From positions 434,001 to 498,000 of the forward strand of contig NW_023503416.1 in the NCBI RefSeq assembly GCF_014529535.1: a stretch of 64,000 bases of DNA. The letters are read 5' to 3'. The notes beneath the pieces are model-generated. The model was not told the DNA's origin and searched no databases. It was given only the letters and a program-made list of their open reading frames with translations. Origin of the DNA: Bradysia coprophila (Eukaryota; Arthropoda; Insecta; Diptera; Sciaridae). Made by a program: the position numbers and the translations under genes. Shown here one piece after another: positions 1-12,396 of the stretch (its first letter is position 1; every line of letters starts with the position of its first letter).

Positions 1-359
1 TGATAATTTGGCATATTTTCATAAAATTCGATCCTTTCTGTTTTAACTATCTGCAAAATATGCAAAAAAAATCCTCTTTTTATTTTCGAATGTGTTACCC
101 ATAGATGTAACTAAAAGTAACAACAGGGGATCTACAATATATTCAAGTTGGATCGATGATGGGAGTTTTATTATGGGTGTATATTTCCAGCAAACACTAC
201 AAGAAACATTTTTTTAAAAATAATTTATCAAATTTTTAACTTACTTTTCGATAAAATGACACCGAAAGTACAGAATTTTCATTTTCTTTCATAAGAATTG
301 ATTTGACTTTCCTTGCAAGAATATTAAATTTTCGTCCATTTACCTAGGAAATACGTAAT
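1..359. other. AT-rich 5' flank of first gene
   Basis: No coding potential is evident. The region probably holds the promoter and 5' UTR of the gene starting at 360. I see no recognisable repeat or RNA gene. Confidence 0.4.
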
Positions 360-1300
360 ATGCAATTGGAGGACTTCCATGATACGGACGAAATGGATAT
401 GTCAGATGATTCGCAAGATCTTCCCAGAAGCAATAAACGTTTCAAGAGCGATAACTATTACTCACAGGTGAGAATATTTTGATTTTTGAATCCCACGACA
501 CTGTCGTTTAACAATAAAAAATCAAAAATTTTGTGATGAAAATGAAACAATTTCCCCCAACCCCTCGAAACCTCCTAATTTCAATTTTACTTTTATGTCG
601 AACGTTCGTAATTAATGAAATCCTTTTGATTACTCATCAGTACGATACATCCGGCAACCATAAATCCGACCATGACAATCACAAGAACGACAGCGATTCG
701 TTGAAGTCGATCGGTCCGGACAGGGACATCAAAGAAAGGCAAATGCAAGTGCTCCAAGAGACAATACGGAATTTACAAACGCAACTGCTTGACAACAAGA
801 CAAAAGAAAAGGAAAACATGTCCAAGATTACAGATCTGGAAACGAAGTTGAAACAAGCGAACGTGAAGGAATTGCTGCTGAAAACGAAAATTGTCGAAGC
901 TTGCAAACAAACGACTAAACTCTCTGATGGTGATGATAGTGATGTTATCGATTTGGACGATGATAAAACGGATGTTAAACAACAAACAGCCAATGCATCC
1001 GCAACACAGTTGAAGCCGGACAAGAATTGCGCCGAGGAATCGAGAATTGGGTTGATGGAAGCTCGGTTGATTGGTCTGTTGTCGACATTTCTAGTGGTTC
1101 ATCCATTTGGTGCAAGCTTGGATTACATATTTTCGTATGTTCAGCGTGCGGCCCCGAATCTTCGACCGAAGGAACTGGAAGAGATTTTAAGCCGATACGG
1201 CAGTATATTTAATGAGGAAGTGTCGGGAGTTGGTGCTAAAATTGAACGTAAATGGAAATTCTGTGGTTTTTATGATACTAAAAGTAAACAACACGAGTAA
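360..1300 (+). CDS. Acidic coiled-coil protein with conserved-looking C-terminal domain, function unknown
   Basis: Two exons, 360-467 and 641-1300, joined in phase 0 across a 173-bp GT-AG intron, give 255 aa. The start at 360 opens a Met-Gln-Leu-Glu-Asp acidic segment. Residues about 65-125 are a Gln/Lys/Leu-rich coiled coil, followed by an acidic stretch of Asp repeats near 130-150. Residues about 170-245 look like a compact folded domain (LSTFLVVHPFGASLDYI, then GVGAKIERKWKFCGF near the end). The charge pattern and a SNKRFK basic patch suggest a nuclear protein, which is inference only. I do not recognise the family. AATAAA-like signals follow near 1430. Confidence 0.8.
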
Positions 1301-1495
1301 GCTTAACACAAACACAAAGAATCAAATTTTTTGTTTTTCGTTTTTTCCTTTTAATTAATTTTATTTTTTTTGCGTTTGTATTTAATGTTATTTTTATTTA
1401 AAATTTAGAACCAGGAACGTTGTTAACCGAATAAACTGTGTTTTTTATGAGTAACGTAGTCACTCTCAAAGATAAAATGTTCTGTGTGGGCTTTC

Positions 1496-3592
1496 TCATT
1501 GTTCACCGCCATCATCATCACCGAAATTCATTTCTTCAATACTGAATTCTCTGACCGTTCCGGGTACAGTATCGAGCGGTTCCAGTGCGTAAACATCTCC
1601 ATTATTATGACAAGAAACCATCAAAGTTCCGTAATTGTTAGTTTGAATGTCGTTTACGCGACTGTTGGACGGCTGTAACCATAATTTTTTGGGAAAACAA
1701 ATGAATATGCTGTGACTGGAACTAGCCTAACACTTACTTTCAAAGTGAAATACGGCTCGGCATGGTTGAAAGTCAAATCCCAAAATTGAATTGATCCATC
1801 GACCTTCCCGATATAAAATCGCGAATATCTAAAAGGTTTGCCATTTTGAAATCACGTAATTACAAAATCTAATCATTTGTTTTGTGTCCAGTCCAGGGTC
1901 CAGGGCTGGCTCGAAAAAGACTACTCTGGGCTACGTACTTATAACTCACTTGTAAGAAGCTCGGAAATTAAAAATTTTCATACAAAATCTAAAACGACCT
2001 TCGGCAATCACCCGAATTCACAGTATATCTAGTTTCAAATGAAATTCATGAGAGCAAAGGAATATAGGATCAGGATAGGCTGATAGGTGTCCAATGGTAA
2101 GTATCAGGTGAAATTCAGAAGTAGATCGCTATGTGGCAATATCGGAAGTTCCCTACATGTACTAACCTGGTGAGGCTCCAAATGCCACAAGTAAATTCAT
2201 TTACAATGGATGACACAGTGAAGTAGGGATCGGTATTCATATCTTCATCCCAGACTTTAATGTCACAACCATCGACAGTCAAAATGCATTTGTATGACGA
2301 CCAATTCTGAACTATAGTGGAGACGGGGTCTTCGTGGCCTCTAATATCGGACAGTTTCTCGATTTTTCCTTCATTTTTGTGTGCGACAATAATTCGTCCA
2401 TCGCCAGTTCCAATTCGTATGTTCTTTTTGTGAATTTTATCAAATTCAACAGAAGTACAGACACTTTGGTTCGAGGCTGATTCTATGTTGCCTCCATCGA
2501 ATCGTTCAATTATAAATTGAGATGGAGGTCCATTCATTTTTCGAATGTCCCACCAGAAAACTTCTCCATTAGACGATCCAGTTAGCATTTGATAATTACA
2601 TTTGTGAGACCATCGCAGACAAGATACGTAGCCATTATGTGTCTGATCCGCAACAATACAAGGCTCGGTGGGATTTCTAACGTCCCATAAGCAGACTTCA
2701 CCATTTTGTAAACCACCAGCAATTATATTCCAGTATTTCTTGTGGTATGCTAGTGTGCTGCAAGATGATTCGCAGCTCAATTCTACGGATTCGTTCTGAG
2801 CTAAAGGTCGAAGTATTATCGGATTGATTAGTTCGCCTTTCCAAATTTTAGTAAAGCTCCTCTAATCACTAATCTAGTAAAACACTTACTTATGTCCCAG
2901 ACAAGAGGACATATAACCTTTTCTGCTTGTAAAACGGATTGCGAATAAGCTACAGCTATCTTTGGACTTTGTTCAATCGAAATGGAAACCTTGCTGGCTG
3001 GACACTTGAAAAGATATTCAATGAAAATTTCTCTGTTGTCTAAATGTTACCGGTCAGACCAGGACATCTGTATTCGGATGACGAAAGCACTGCAATACTT
3101 TAGCACCGTCAGCGCAGCTATCAAAATAGTTCTCGTAAATATTAACACCTGCATTTTGCATGACTGCTTTCTTCATCGACTGTAACACCAGAGTAACATT
3201 TTAGATAGCTCTTCAGCTTCAGTAATGAGAACACCTTGTACCTCCAGATTTCTGGTCATTTCGATTCGATACTCTTCGCTACGTTGGAGTTTCTTTTTGT
3301 ATCGAAGTGTTTGTTCTTCGTCAGCGATATCGATATCTTTCGCATATCCGCCCTCAACATGACACATACCCGTTGAAACATAGTCTGCACGTTCGGTGTT
3401 AACACTGACTGCAGCGAATTGAGTTCTTTCCTCTGTAGACTTGTCCATAGTCCATTTTGCAAGGAAACGTTTTCTTTCATTCTTAACAGGTAGATAATCG
3501 GCAAGGACTTCACTTCTCAAGAAAAATTTAACAGGTCGGCCGAACTGACGGCGTTCTTTAACGTAGGTATGTTGCAAAGGTATTTTATCCAT
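1496..3592 (-). CDS. Axonemal dynein intermediate chain, DNAI2-type, shorter paralogue
   Basis: Six exons on the minus strand (3592-3242, 3179-3060, 3004-2890, 2836-2167, 1828-1738, 1672-1496) give 507 aa. The N-terminus has the DNAI2 pattern KERRQFGRP, then SVNTERADYVSTGMCHVEGGYAKDI, then an ADEEQTLRYKKK segment. The C-terminal two thirds are WD repeats (LVWDI, GEVCLWDVRNP, GEVFWWDIRKMNGP, IKVWDE, SIQFWDL). DNAI2 proteins are outer-arm dynein intermediate chains that help anchor the arm to doublet microtubules in cilia and sperm flagella. It is shorter than the neighbouring paralogue because it ends soon after the last WD repeat and lacks the Lys/Glu-rich tail. The donor at 3059 (GTCTGA) is weak, so that junction is less certain. 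Drosophila keeps several DNAI2 paralogues, often testis-biased; I infer a sperm role here. Confidence 0.85.
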
Positions 3593-3905
3593 TATTTTAT
3601 ACGTTGAAAATTGAAATCAAATTTGTTTTTCGTTGGTGGCCTACTAACCTTCTGGGTACATCAATCTTAGTGTTATTAGGCCACCTCAAAACCTGTAGTA
3701 TCTTTAAATAATAAATTTTAGCTAGCCCGGTTAAATAATCCATGCAATGCACATGTACATAATATATAAGCTGACCCAGAGTTCATATCATACCCGCATT
3801 TACTTTTTTACATTGGGTTGTTTCTATGGGCAACAGAAGTTTTATTTATCGTAACGTCGTCAGCATAAAAATATCGTAAAATTTTTAGTGTAAATAAGTA
3901 AAAAG
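3593..3905. promoter_or_regulatory. Shared divergent promoter region between the two DNAI2 paralogues
   Basis: The 313 bp between the two start codons separates two head-to-head genes of the same family, so both promoters must lie here or overlap the 5' ends. No defined motif is claimed. The arrangement fits co-expression in ciliated or testis cells, which is inference. Confidence 0.45.
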
Positions 3906-6646
3906 ATGGAATACATTTACCATCGTGAACGTCGCCAGTTTGGCAAACATTGCAATTTTACCGACAAAAATAATGTGCTATTCTCGCAGGGAAGCGATCG
4001 CGACTTATTTAAGCAATACATCTTACGCGACCCAGTACATCAAACAACTCAATATGGAAAGCAAATGGCTTTTAGTGAAGTCAACACCGAACGGGCAACA
4101 TATGAAAGCCACGGTGTAAATCATACCGAAGGCGGCTGGCCGAAAGACGTGAGTCTTGCCGATCCAGAACAAACAACCAGATATCGAAGGAAAATCGAAA
4201 AAGATGAATTATTTCTGACGCAAGTTATGGCATTGACCAAACCAATGGAGCACTGCATATTTCAGAATAATGCCATTAACATTTACGAAACGTTTTTCGA
4301 AGACTTAGAGCCGGCTCCGTTGCTCGAACGATGTAGTTCAAGAACCTTGAATGTTTATCGAGATCCTTGCGAACAAAAACGGCCCGTAACACATCTGTCG
4401 TACTCTCCATGCGGATCGAAATTGGCTGTATCTTATTGCAATCGATTGTTTCAAGGAGACGCCATTAATTTGTCGAACGATTCATATATTTGGGAACTTG
4501 GTTTGTTTATAATTCGATCTGACACAGTCAGAGGCTGAGAAATTTTAGCATGAACTTGCTTCAGCTGTTTTTCAGTTGATCCACACATACAATCAAAACT
4601 GGCGCATAAACATGCTGAAATTTCACTGCCTCTAACTGTAGTCAAATTTGCTCAAACGTGTTTATTTCTATCAAAAGAAAATCCGAATACGCCACTGTTA
4701 ACCCTTCAACCACCCAGCCCTAGTATTTGTTTAGAATATAATCAGAAGGATCCAACAACCTTGATCAGCGGATTGTTAAGTGGTCAAGTGGCGTCGTGGG
4801 ATACACGAACCGATAAGGACCCAGTTAGCATTAGTGAGCGAGAAGTGTGTCACCGGGAAGCTGTTAATTCAGTAAGTAAATGGCCTGAAAAATAGTAAGA
4901 AAAATCAGCCTTCGTTTAAGTAGTCGACGATAAAAACCGGTGATGAGCTCTAGCTAATGTCACACTTTATTATAAAAGACTACGTTAGCTAGAGCTATTC
5001 GCTGGTTTATTGTAGAACAAAATGAAGTACTAGATGAGAAAGCCAAATCTTTTGAAAATTCTCAGACCTAAAGAGGCGATACGTCTCCTCTGGGAAGAAT
5101 AATAATTTAGGTTGCTTGTTGACAGAAAGTTAAGTACAGAAATAGCTAGTAAACCATACTGTTTCATATTCATTCCTGCACAGATTCAATGGATAAACTC
5201 GAAAAGTGGAACTGAATTTTTTTCTGGCTCTTCTGATGGACAGGCTATTTGGTTATAGAACTTATTGACGACTGAACAGCAATGATTGATAAAAATACCG
5301 ATTTTCTTTACGTAGGTGGGACACGAGGAAACTGAATGAACCTCTAGAACGTCTCTACATGGATCCCATAAAAACAGATGAACAAGTCCTATCGAGGTCG
5401 TACGGTATATCAGTTCTAGAATATGAGACTACAATGCCAACTAAATTCATGTAATTCATTTCGTTTTCTCACATCCCTTTGAATGATAATAATTCTGTGT
5501 CTTCGCTTACTTGCTGTTTCTGTTATTAGGTGCGGCACAGACATGGGTATGTTATTCTCTTGTAACAGGAAAGGAAAGACCCCAATAGAGAAGATAACGA
5601 CTAGGGTGAGTTGTTGAGCTTGTGCGTTATCATATTTTTTCGGGACTGAACTGAACCGATTTCTATGAGAGATATAAGATACTTATCGAGGAACTTCACA
5701 TAATTTTTCATCTACTTTTCAGATGATGTGTCACCTGGGCCCTGTGAGTTTTTATTTTTATACCTAAACTTTGCACATATGAATGCGAAACTATCCTTTT
5801 GATCTCGAATGAACAGGTCTATTCGATAACCAGAAATCCATCATTTTTGAAAAACTTTTTAACAGTTGGCGACTGGACGGCCAGAATTTGGTCAGAGGAT
5901 TGTCGTGAAAGTTCCATCATATGGACGAAGCACCAAATTTCGATGCTAACAGATGGTGTATGGAGTCCTACGAAATGTTCAATGTTCTATATTAGTCGAA
6001 TGGATGGCGTTTTAGATGCTTGGGATCTATTGCAGCAACAAAATGAGCCGATATTAAGTATCAAAGTTTGTGACGAACCATTGCTATGTAGGTTGATTTC
6101 GACTGTAAGGCAATTGGTTTTGATTTTTAATTTAAATTAAACCACCCACTGCTACAGGCCTACGCACTCATGAGGGCGGAAAACTAATAAGTGGTGGTAG
6201 TGAAAATGGAGCAACATTTCTAATTGAGGTGTCGGATAATATGGCAACAAGTTTGAAAAACGACAAACCACTATTGACGGCTATGTTCGAGAGAGAAAAT
6301 AAACGAGAAAAGATTTTGGAAGCCAAATTACGTGAAATCAAGCTAAAAGTCAAGACTGCCCAGATGGCCCATGACGACAACGATGAAACGAAACTGGCCA
6401 AGGCCAACGCCACCAATGGTATGATTTGTGCAATTGTTATTTGTACCGAATTTTCATCCAATTTGAATGTCCCATATTCGCATAGCCGCTTGTCTTCAAG
6501 CGGAACAGGAATACTTCAAGGGTGTCGAAAAGGAGAAATCGAAAATGTTTCCGAAATTGTTCAAACGGAAAAAGAAACAGAAAGAGGATGGATGTGACGC
6601 TGAGGAGGAGCTATCGGAGTCTGACGGCTCACTTGTCTCTGAATAA
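3906..6646 (+). CDS. DNAI2: Axonemal dynein intermediate chain 2 (DNAI2) homologue, full length
   Basis: Nine exons (3906-4500, 4678-4871, 5184-5251, 5316-5450, 5530-5605, 5723-5743, 5817-6087, 6158-6418, 6486-6646) total 593 aa, close to the usual DNAI2 length. The sequence starts [15 protein letters not shown], has [26 protein letters not shown], then WD blades ([55 protein letters not shown]) and a C-terminal [17 protein letters not shown] helix with a Lys/Glu tail. The product is an outer dynein arm intermediate chain of axonemes. Exon 6 is a 21-nt microexon. Intron 1 carries a Tc1/mariner-type MITE and intron 2 a second fold-back element. It shares its promoter region with the shorter paralogue upstream. 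Confidence 0.92.
4525..4638. mobile_element. 114-bp MITE inside DNAI2 intron 1 (Tc1/mariner-like)
   Basis: The terminal inverted repeats start CAGTCAGAGG on the left, and CAGTTAGAGG when the right end is reverse-complemented. They continue into GAAATTT(T/C)AGCATG. The right flank is TA; the left is CA, probably a decayed TA duplication. The element matches the larger copy at 27356-27577 through the segment TTGCTTCAGCTGTTTTTCA. It fills most of a 177-bp intron without disturbing the splice sites. Confidence 0.8.
4927..5013. mobile_element. Small fold-back element in DNAI2 intron 2
   Basis: Two arms of about 30 bp face each other: GAGCTCTAGCTAATGT on the left and ACGTTAGCTAGAGCT on the right, each bordered by an ATAAA...CC(G/A)G segment. 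The loop is about 20 bp. It looks like a minimal MITE or hairpin. No clear target-site duplication is visible. Confidence 0.55.
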
Positions 6647-6831
6647 TGAATTTCCTATAAAATGAATAGAAAATCCCGAATAATTTAAAAGAATTTATTC
6701 AACGATTAAGTAGGTAAATGAAGTCATTAGAATTTGAGTTGCGACTTGCAGCACGTACAAAATCTGAAGGTAATAAAACGGTTTATTATACAAAAACGTT
6801 ATTTTTCTCATTATTGGTTTACCTGAATTAC

Positions 6832-7129
6832 CTAAGACAATCGAACCCCTCCACCACCGGGACATTCTTTTTCCGATAAAACCGATAGATCTAAAAAAAA
6901 AACGATCAAAGAAAATTCTTGAGCTTTTGCTTGCATTGAGAGCAGCCCCACACTTACGTTTATCATTTTCGCAATTGTAGTTTCGCATTACGCACGCATT
7001 ACCAAACGTCTTTGATGTTTCACCGGGTGCACCGGCACAAACTGGATCATATTCCATCGAACAAACAGTTTTACACTCTTTTGGTCGTGGCTTTTCAGCT
7101 GTTAGAACAATCATCACCATGCAACTGAC
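6832..7129 (-). CDS. Secreted Kazal-type serine protease inhibitor (5' exon not found)
   Basis: Two exons are supported on the minus strand: about 7129-6958 and 6890-6832, joined across a GTAAGT/AG intron. They encode a hydrophobic MVMIVLTA stretch, then KECKTVCSMEYDPVCAG, TFGNACVMRNYNCENDKH and LSVLSEKECPGGGGVRLS. The pattern of six cysteines, with C-x3-C, DPVCAG and NACVMRNYNC, is the Kazal fold, which inhibits serine proteases by presenting a reactive loop after the second cysteine. The visible hydrophobic stretch is too short for a full signal peptide, and an acceptor (TTTCAG) sits just before it, so a short first exon must lie upstream (beyond 7130). I could not place it. Confidence 0.75.
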
Positions 7130-7139
7130 TGAAAGAACA

Positions 7140-9652
7140 TTTTGATTTTAGTAAAAAATCTCTAATCTATTGTGTGCTTCTGGTCAAATCGCTCAAACTT
7201 CAATTCATTTAAATTGCAATGGATTTCCAGGGCATTAATCACTAATGCGCCGCATAGGCTACCGAATTTGATTCTAAAATGAGCAAAAAAAGTTCAACTG
7301 GACAATTATTTGTTCTGTTGTGTCGGTACGGTTTGATGAAGATGACCTTTTTACTCTACTAACATTACTTATACAATTTATGATACACACGCGCTACACA
7401 AATAGCGATATTATCAGAGCGAAATAAATTGGACGATTTGTTGAAATCGCACAATTATTTAAATAATTTACATTTTCAATTCGGATAATTTAGAAATATA
7501 CGAAATGATTGGGGCTGAATTTGACAAACATGTTTTTTAATTGACGCTAGAAAAGTTGTAAAATTTTGTTTTCCTTTCGATTAATAACTGTTTTTTAGCG
7601 ATCAATTCCCCTTTTTCCTCCAGTGATGAATCGTCGGATGATTATCGTCACATACGTCTGTTATCGAAACTCGAAACGACGACAAATATAATGACAAGAA
7701 CTGGGTAATGATCCTTTATATAGTAAAATACATGTTGAAAAAATTGAAGTACAAGATTTGAAATCAACAGATTAAAAGTAATTTGATCAATGGAAGGAAT
7801 AGACCTAGAAAATAGATAATAATACTGGTCATATGGTTGCCGTCTGTAACAGGTTAAATGCATGCATGTAACACATATTTTAATTTCATTACACAGATGA
7901 TGGGCCTCATAAACCACGATTTTCTCGAGCAAAATGGCATTTTTTTTAAACCACCCAGAAAGTGACTAAATATATGAATGCAGTTATGCTCAAAATGAAT
8001 TATTATTAAAGTGTGACATCACTTCTATAGTGACAAACATCTTATTCAGTTAAATAAAAACCGGTTTGTTAATCGATGTGAAAATTTGTCGTGAAAACCA
8101 TCAACGCCGAAATCCGACGGTCGCATAATGGGTTTTTCTCAAACAAAATATTTTAATTTTGTATCATTGGAGCTTTGGAGCGGTAATTAAAGCTCGTATG
8201 TAAAAGACTGATTTTTGAGCAATACCTTTCAATTCGTTAAAAATGTAGGACTCAATGTTTCGGAGAATTGTGAGATTCGACGAATTTTTTAACTCTAGGA
8301 TCCCTAGAATCCTTCGTTCATATCATTCAACAGTCACTTTTCAGATACATTTAAAAAAGAAATGAGAGGAACATTGAATGACAAAAATATGCACTGCCTG
8401 ACTGCTTCTGGTTAGTGTTCTTTTGAAGAGCAATGTGTACGTTTAAACCATTGAAGTAAAACACTTTCCATGAAACATTATAAAAAGTTGTTTATGCCAC
8501 AGATAAATAACAAAATTAATGATTAATTAGCGCTCCACGACAACCGTTTCTAAAAGTTTAATTATAATTAAAAATCGACGAGATCAGTCAAAAAAAGGAA
8601 AATCGATATTGCATGCAGGAAACTACACTTGAGGTGTAACAATCAACTACACAATTATCTATACAATTTATTCAAATTAATCAGATTCATTATCAACGTC
8701 AAAACTATTTAAAACAAATCCAAACACTTCAATACTCGAATAGTGTAACAGCATTCAAACATACTCATAACGATGAACAGTATTTGCTTCATTTCTGCAG
8801 GTGCTTCGAATAAAAACTTCAGTTTTGATACGTCGAAAATCGAACTTATAAAATACTGATGCGGCTCGGTTCGTCTCTAATTTTCAACTGAATCTTAACC
8901 GGTATAACGTTGCAAATTTATTTACGTGATAAATTTTTCCATGAAAAATCATATCATCAGACAGACCTGCTAAACAAAAATTGATTGGACAAATAAAATT
9001 AATTCTAAACGCTTGTTTTTGCTCGTTTGTGGTTTTTTTTGCAATATGAGCAGGGCAGTAACTATAAAGAGGGCTACTCTTGACTTGAATCTTCCGACTT
9101 TTTTTTACTATTCTTTCTTCAAATGTTGTTCAACCTAAAGGAATTGTTAGAATGTGTTTCGATTCTGATTAGTCTCAATGGCTTTCCACTACATATATCT
9201 CGAAGGTATAATTATCGTATTTCAATTAACGTGAAAATGGATGGGGAAAAACAGCACAAACAGTTCACTGAACTTATCGCGTTTCATCAAATTTTGCAAT
9301 GAATCGGCAAGCGGTCCCGTTCTAAAATGAAATAGTTATCTAGATACGATCCTGATCAGTACCACTTTTTGCCAACAATTTAGTTTTGTTGGTAAAATAC
9401 CAGAATTCATTGACGTAGAAACTCCGAGATTTCAATCAACTTCAATTAGTTTCAATTGTTGAGAACCGAACACCATCCTTTGATATCAACAATCTAAACT
9501 AATCGAGTTATTATTGCTATCACAGTAATTTTTTAATTTTATTAACCGAAAGCACATCAAACAAATAAAGTTCAAACAAACAATTTAGTTATGCAGCAAA
9601 AACATTTCAAAATCTTTGTGTCTCTGTGCCCCGCCTCTACTTTCGCTACACA
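7140..9652. other. AT-rich intergenic region
   Basis: About 2.5 kb with no supportable gene. It must contain the first exon and promoter of the Kazal gene. A degenerate word AATTGAAGTACAAGATTTGA at 7743-7762 belongs to the recurring motif described in the findings. The part near 9540-9650 is the probable 3' UTR of the decarboxylase gene. Confidence 0.4.
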
Positions 9653-12049
9653 TCACTTATCATCATCATCATCTTCCGTCGGTTTTACCAAATCACATAT
9701 CGGATAAGCTGCAGCATGGTCGCGTATATCAGCTGTTGAAGCTCCAGCCGGAGCACCTTCCCGATATTCAGGGACTCGAAGGTATTGTGTGGAGACATTT
9801 TTCATTCGTACGTTTTCCATGGATAACCTGAAAATGCAATTTTTGTTAATCGAGCCGAAGTATTCGAGTAAAACCACAGATTTGCTTACATTTTTGAAAG
9901 GTCATCTTCCTTGGGGAGCACAATAGGACCGAATGACAACGGCAAAGATTCGTGTTTTTGGCTTTGATTTCTGAAAGTTTTTGGAAGAAGTTGTGGTAAA
10001 AGAGACCATTAGAGTGGAAGAATATCTCTGTCTTACGATTCGTATTTCTCTTTCGGAACAATATTTGCGAATGCCATCATTGTAGCCTCCTCTTTCGAGG
10101 CAGTGAAATCCATTTCGGTTAAATATTCCTTATCCAGAGTAGTAACGTAGTAAGATTGAATTATCTTCCAGTGTGACTCTGTGATTTAAAAGAAAACATT
10201 GAGAAATTTAAGGAAAAGACCTTGTCTCCGTCCATAGCAGTTACTATTACAAAATTATAGACAATGGTAAGAAGGGAAAAGTTGTGTAAATTAACTCACT
10301 GATCAGTTCTGGTGTGGTGAACTCGTAATTAACGGAAAAACGTAAAACAAAGTTTCCATTCAATGTGCACGGAACCAAATGAAGTTGCCGGGACTTGTTG
10401 ATCCTAATTAAAAGATTCAAATTTTGCTTGTCCGTATATGTTGTTAGGGCCCGATCTTGTCGCGCATCACTTCCAAATTTCATGTTCCTAAAAAATTTTG
10501 AGGGTCAAACATCAATACACCCCTCTTGATCAAGTTCGCTTACTCTCTTTGTCGGAAACACACCAGTCCCAAAATGACCTTATTGCATACTTCGAAACGA
10601 TGATCGGACCGAACACAATCTTCAAATACTTTTGCGCATTGAATTAAATTGCGGATGTAGTTCTGCAGACCGCTAACCCCATACGAACGGAACAAAAACC
10701 AAATCTTTAGCGATCTCATCCGACGACTCAGCGACACACCATAATGGCGATAATCGATCAGGCTGGACTGTTCCGCATCATCCTCATACTCTTTGATCAA
10801 ATACGTGGCATCAATTTCGAAAGCGCGCTTATATTCGGCAGTATTTTTTAAGTACAAGCAAGCACCATCAATTGCACCTAACAACAGCTTGTATGGATTG
10901 CAATTAAATGAATCTGCATACTCCATTCCCTTCATGTAATCTTTCATTTCAGGTAATATAAAACTGTTTCCTGCGTACGCTCCGTCGATATGCATGAAAA
11001 TGTCGTATTTCTTGCATACCGGTCCAATCGTAGAAAAGTCATCAAAATCACAGCCGCTTGTCGATCCGCAACAACATGCGACAAAGAACGGTATTAGACC
11101 ATTAGCTATGTCCTCTTTTACTCGCTTTTCCAGAATTTCGCCGGTCACTGTTCGATGCTCATTCGGTTCAAGCAAATGCATAGCGCAGAGACTGAGAAAG
11201 GCGGCTTTTTGTACGCAACTGTGCGATTCACGAGATGTGTAGCACACGAGTTTCGGTAAAATTGTACCGGGGTGAATTAGATTATCTTCCTCTTTATAGC
11301 AACCATGCTTAAATAATGCACGCTGTCGAGCTGCAATCATTGCAGAAAATACAGCATCTGATCCAGATGAAATGGTGCTGAAAAAAGAACATTTAGCAGA
11401 GACCTTTCGGCATTTTTCTTTAATTTCCTCACTTACCACCCACCACCTACTCCCTTACTGTCCTCGAAAAGGAAAAATTTCGGTAAATTAAGTGCCCGTC
11501 CTAACCAGTCCATCATTACATTTTCTAGTTCAGTTAACGATGGTTGCGCTGTCTGTGAAACGTAAAATTTTAAAGATAACAATGACTGTCTCATCGTTAC
11601 GCCCACTTACCCAAGAGAATCCGACGCCACCGAAACTAGTACTCAACATATCGGCCAAAATATTTGGGAATGAGTTACCACAAGGGAAATAGGCGTAAAA
11701 ATTTGGGTGTTGCCAGTGACACGTGCCAGGAATGATTAGTTTATCAAAATCACTCAACATTTCCTTGAAATCTTCAGCTTCAATTGGAGGATCGGCTGTT
11801 GTTTAAAGGAAAATGGTTAAAGGAAAATCTACTTTTTTGATGTGTTCTTTAAGTTTTACATGGCAGAAGCGGCCGCAGATAACCTGGCCGTACGTTCGGG
11901 AACACTCGCTTCTTCGAAATTTTCTTTCGCAAATCGCATATGTATTCGACACAGAGTTTTGCATTTCTGCGAAAATCGGAAATTTGTGAATCTTCATCTA
12001 ATTTCACTTGTTTTCGTTTAAAATTGAATATAGACGAAATCGAAGACAT
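9653..12049 (-). CDS. Aromatic-L-amino-acid decarboxylase family (group II PLP) enzyme with extended C-terminus
   Basis: Eight exons on the minus strand (12049-11860, 11795-11611, 11552-11437, 11377-10544, 10487-10300, 10178-10037, 9970-9890, 9827-9653) give 636 aa. Family landmarks in order: [14 protein letters not shown] and [53 protein letters not shown] with the PLP-contacting Asp (about 295); NPYK with the Schiff-base Lys (about 327); [20 protein letters not shown], the catalytic loop; and VILGLVCFR. The equivalent of AADC His192 is His (RESHSCV, about 216). Insect aldehyde synthases have Asn there, so true decarboxylation is expected. The usual NPHK is NPYK. About 120 residues follow the catalytic part, ending in Asp repeats; a tail this long is seen in tyrosine and histidine decarboxylases, but this one is not recognisable. 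Substrate is not determined. Confidence 0.9.
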
Positions 12050-12396
12050 TGTGGAATAAAATTCGATTGAAAATTCAAATGATGTCTTTTTTCTGAAACT
12101 TCTAGTATGAATGTACTGATTGCTTGGATAAATTTTCCAGTCAACTCGATCAGAGTAAATTTTTCAATGTAATACTTACTATGGTTGCATGCAGTTACTT
12201 AAATACCATACATCAGTATACACATTTGAACTGATTTTTATTCACATAGCAAAGTATCTATGCCACCGAAAAAACATGAAAATTAGTAGATTATGCACCT
12301 CTGCCCAAATCGTCTAAATAATTATTTCAATAGAGGTGCATACGCTATTTTATCCAAAGTACATAAACTGTTTCTGTAAGTACTTACTACTTACTT

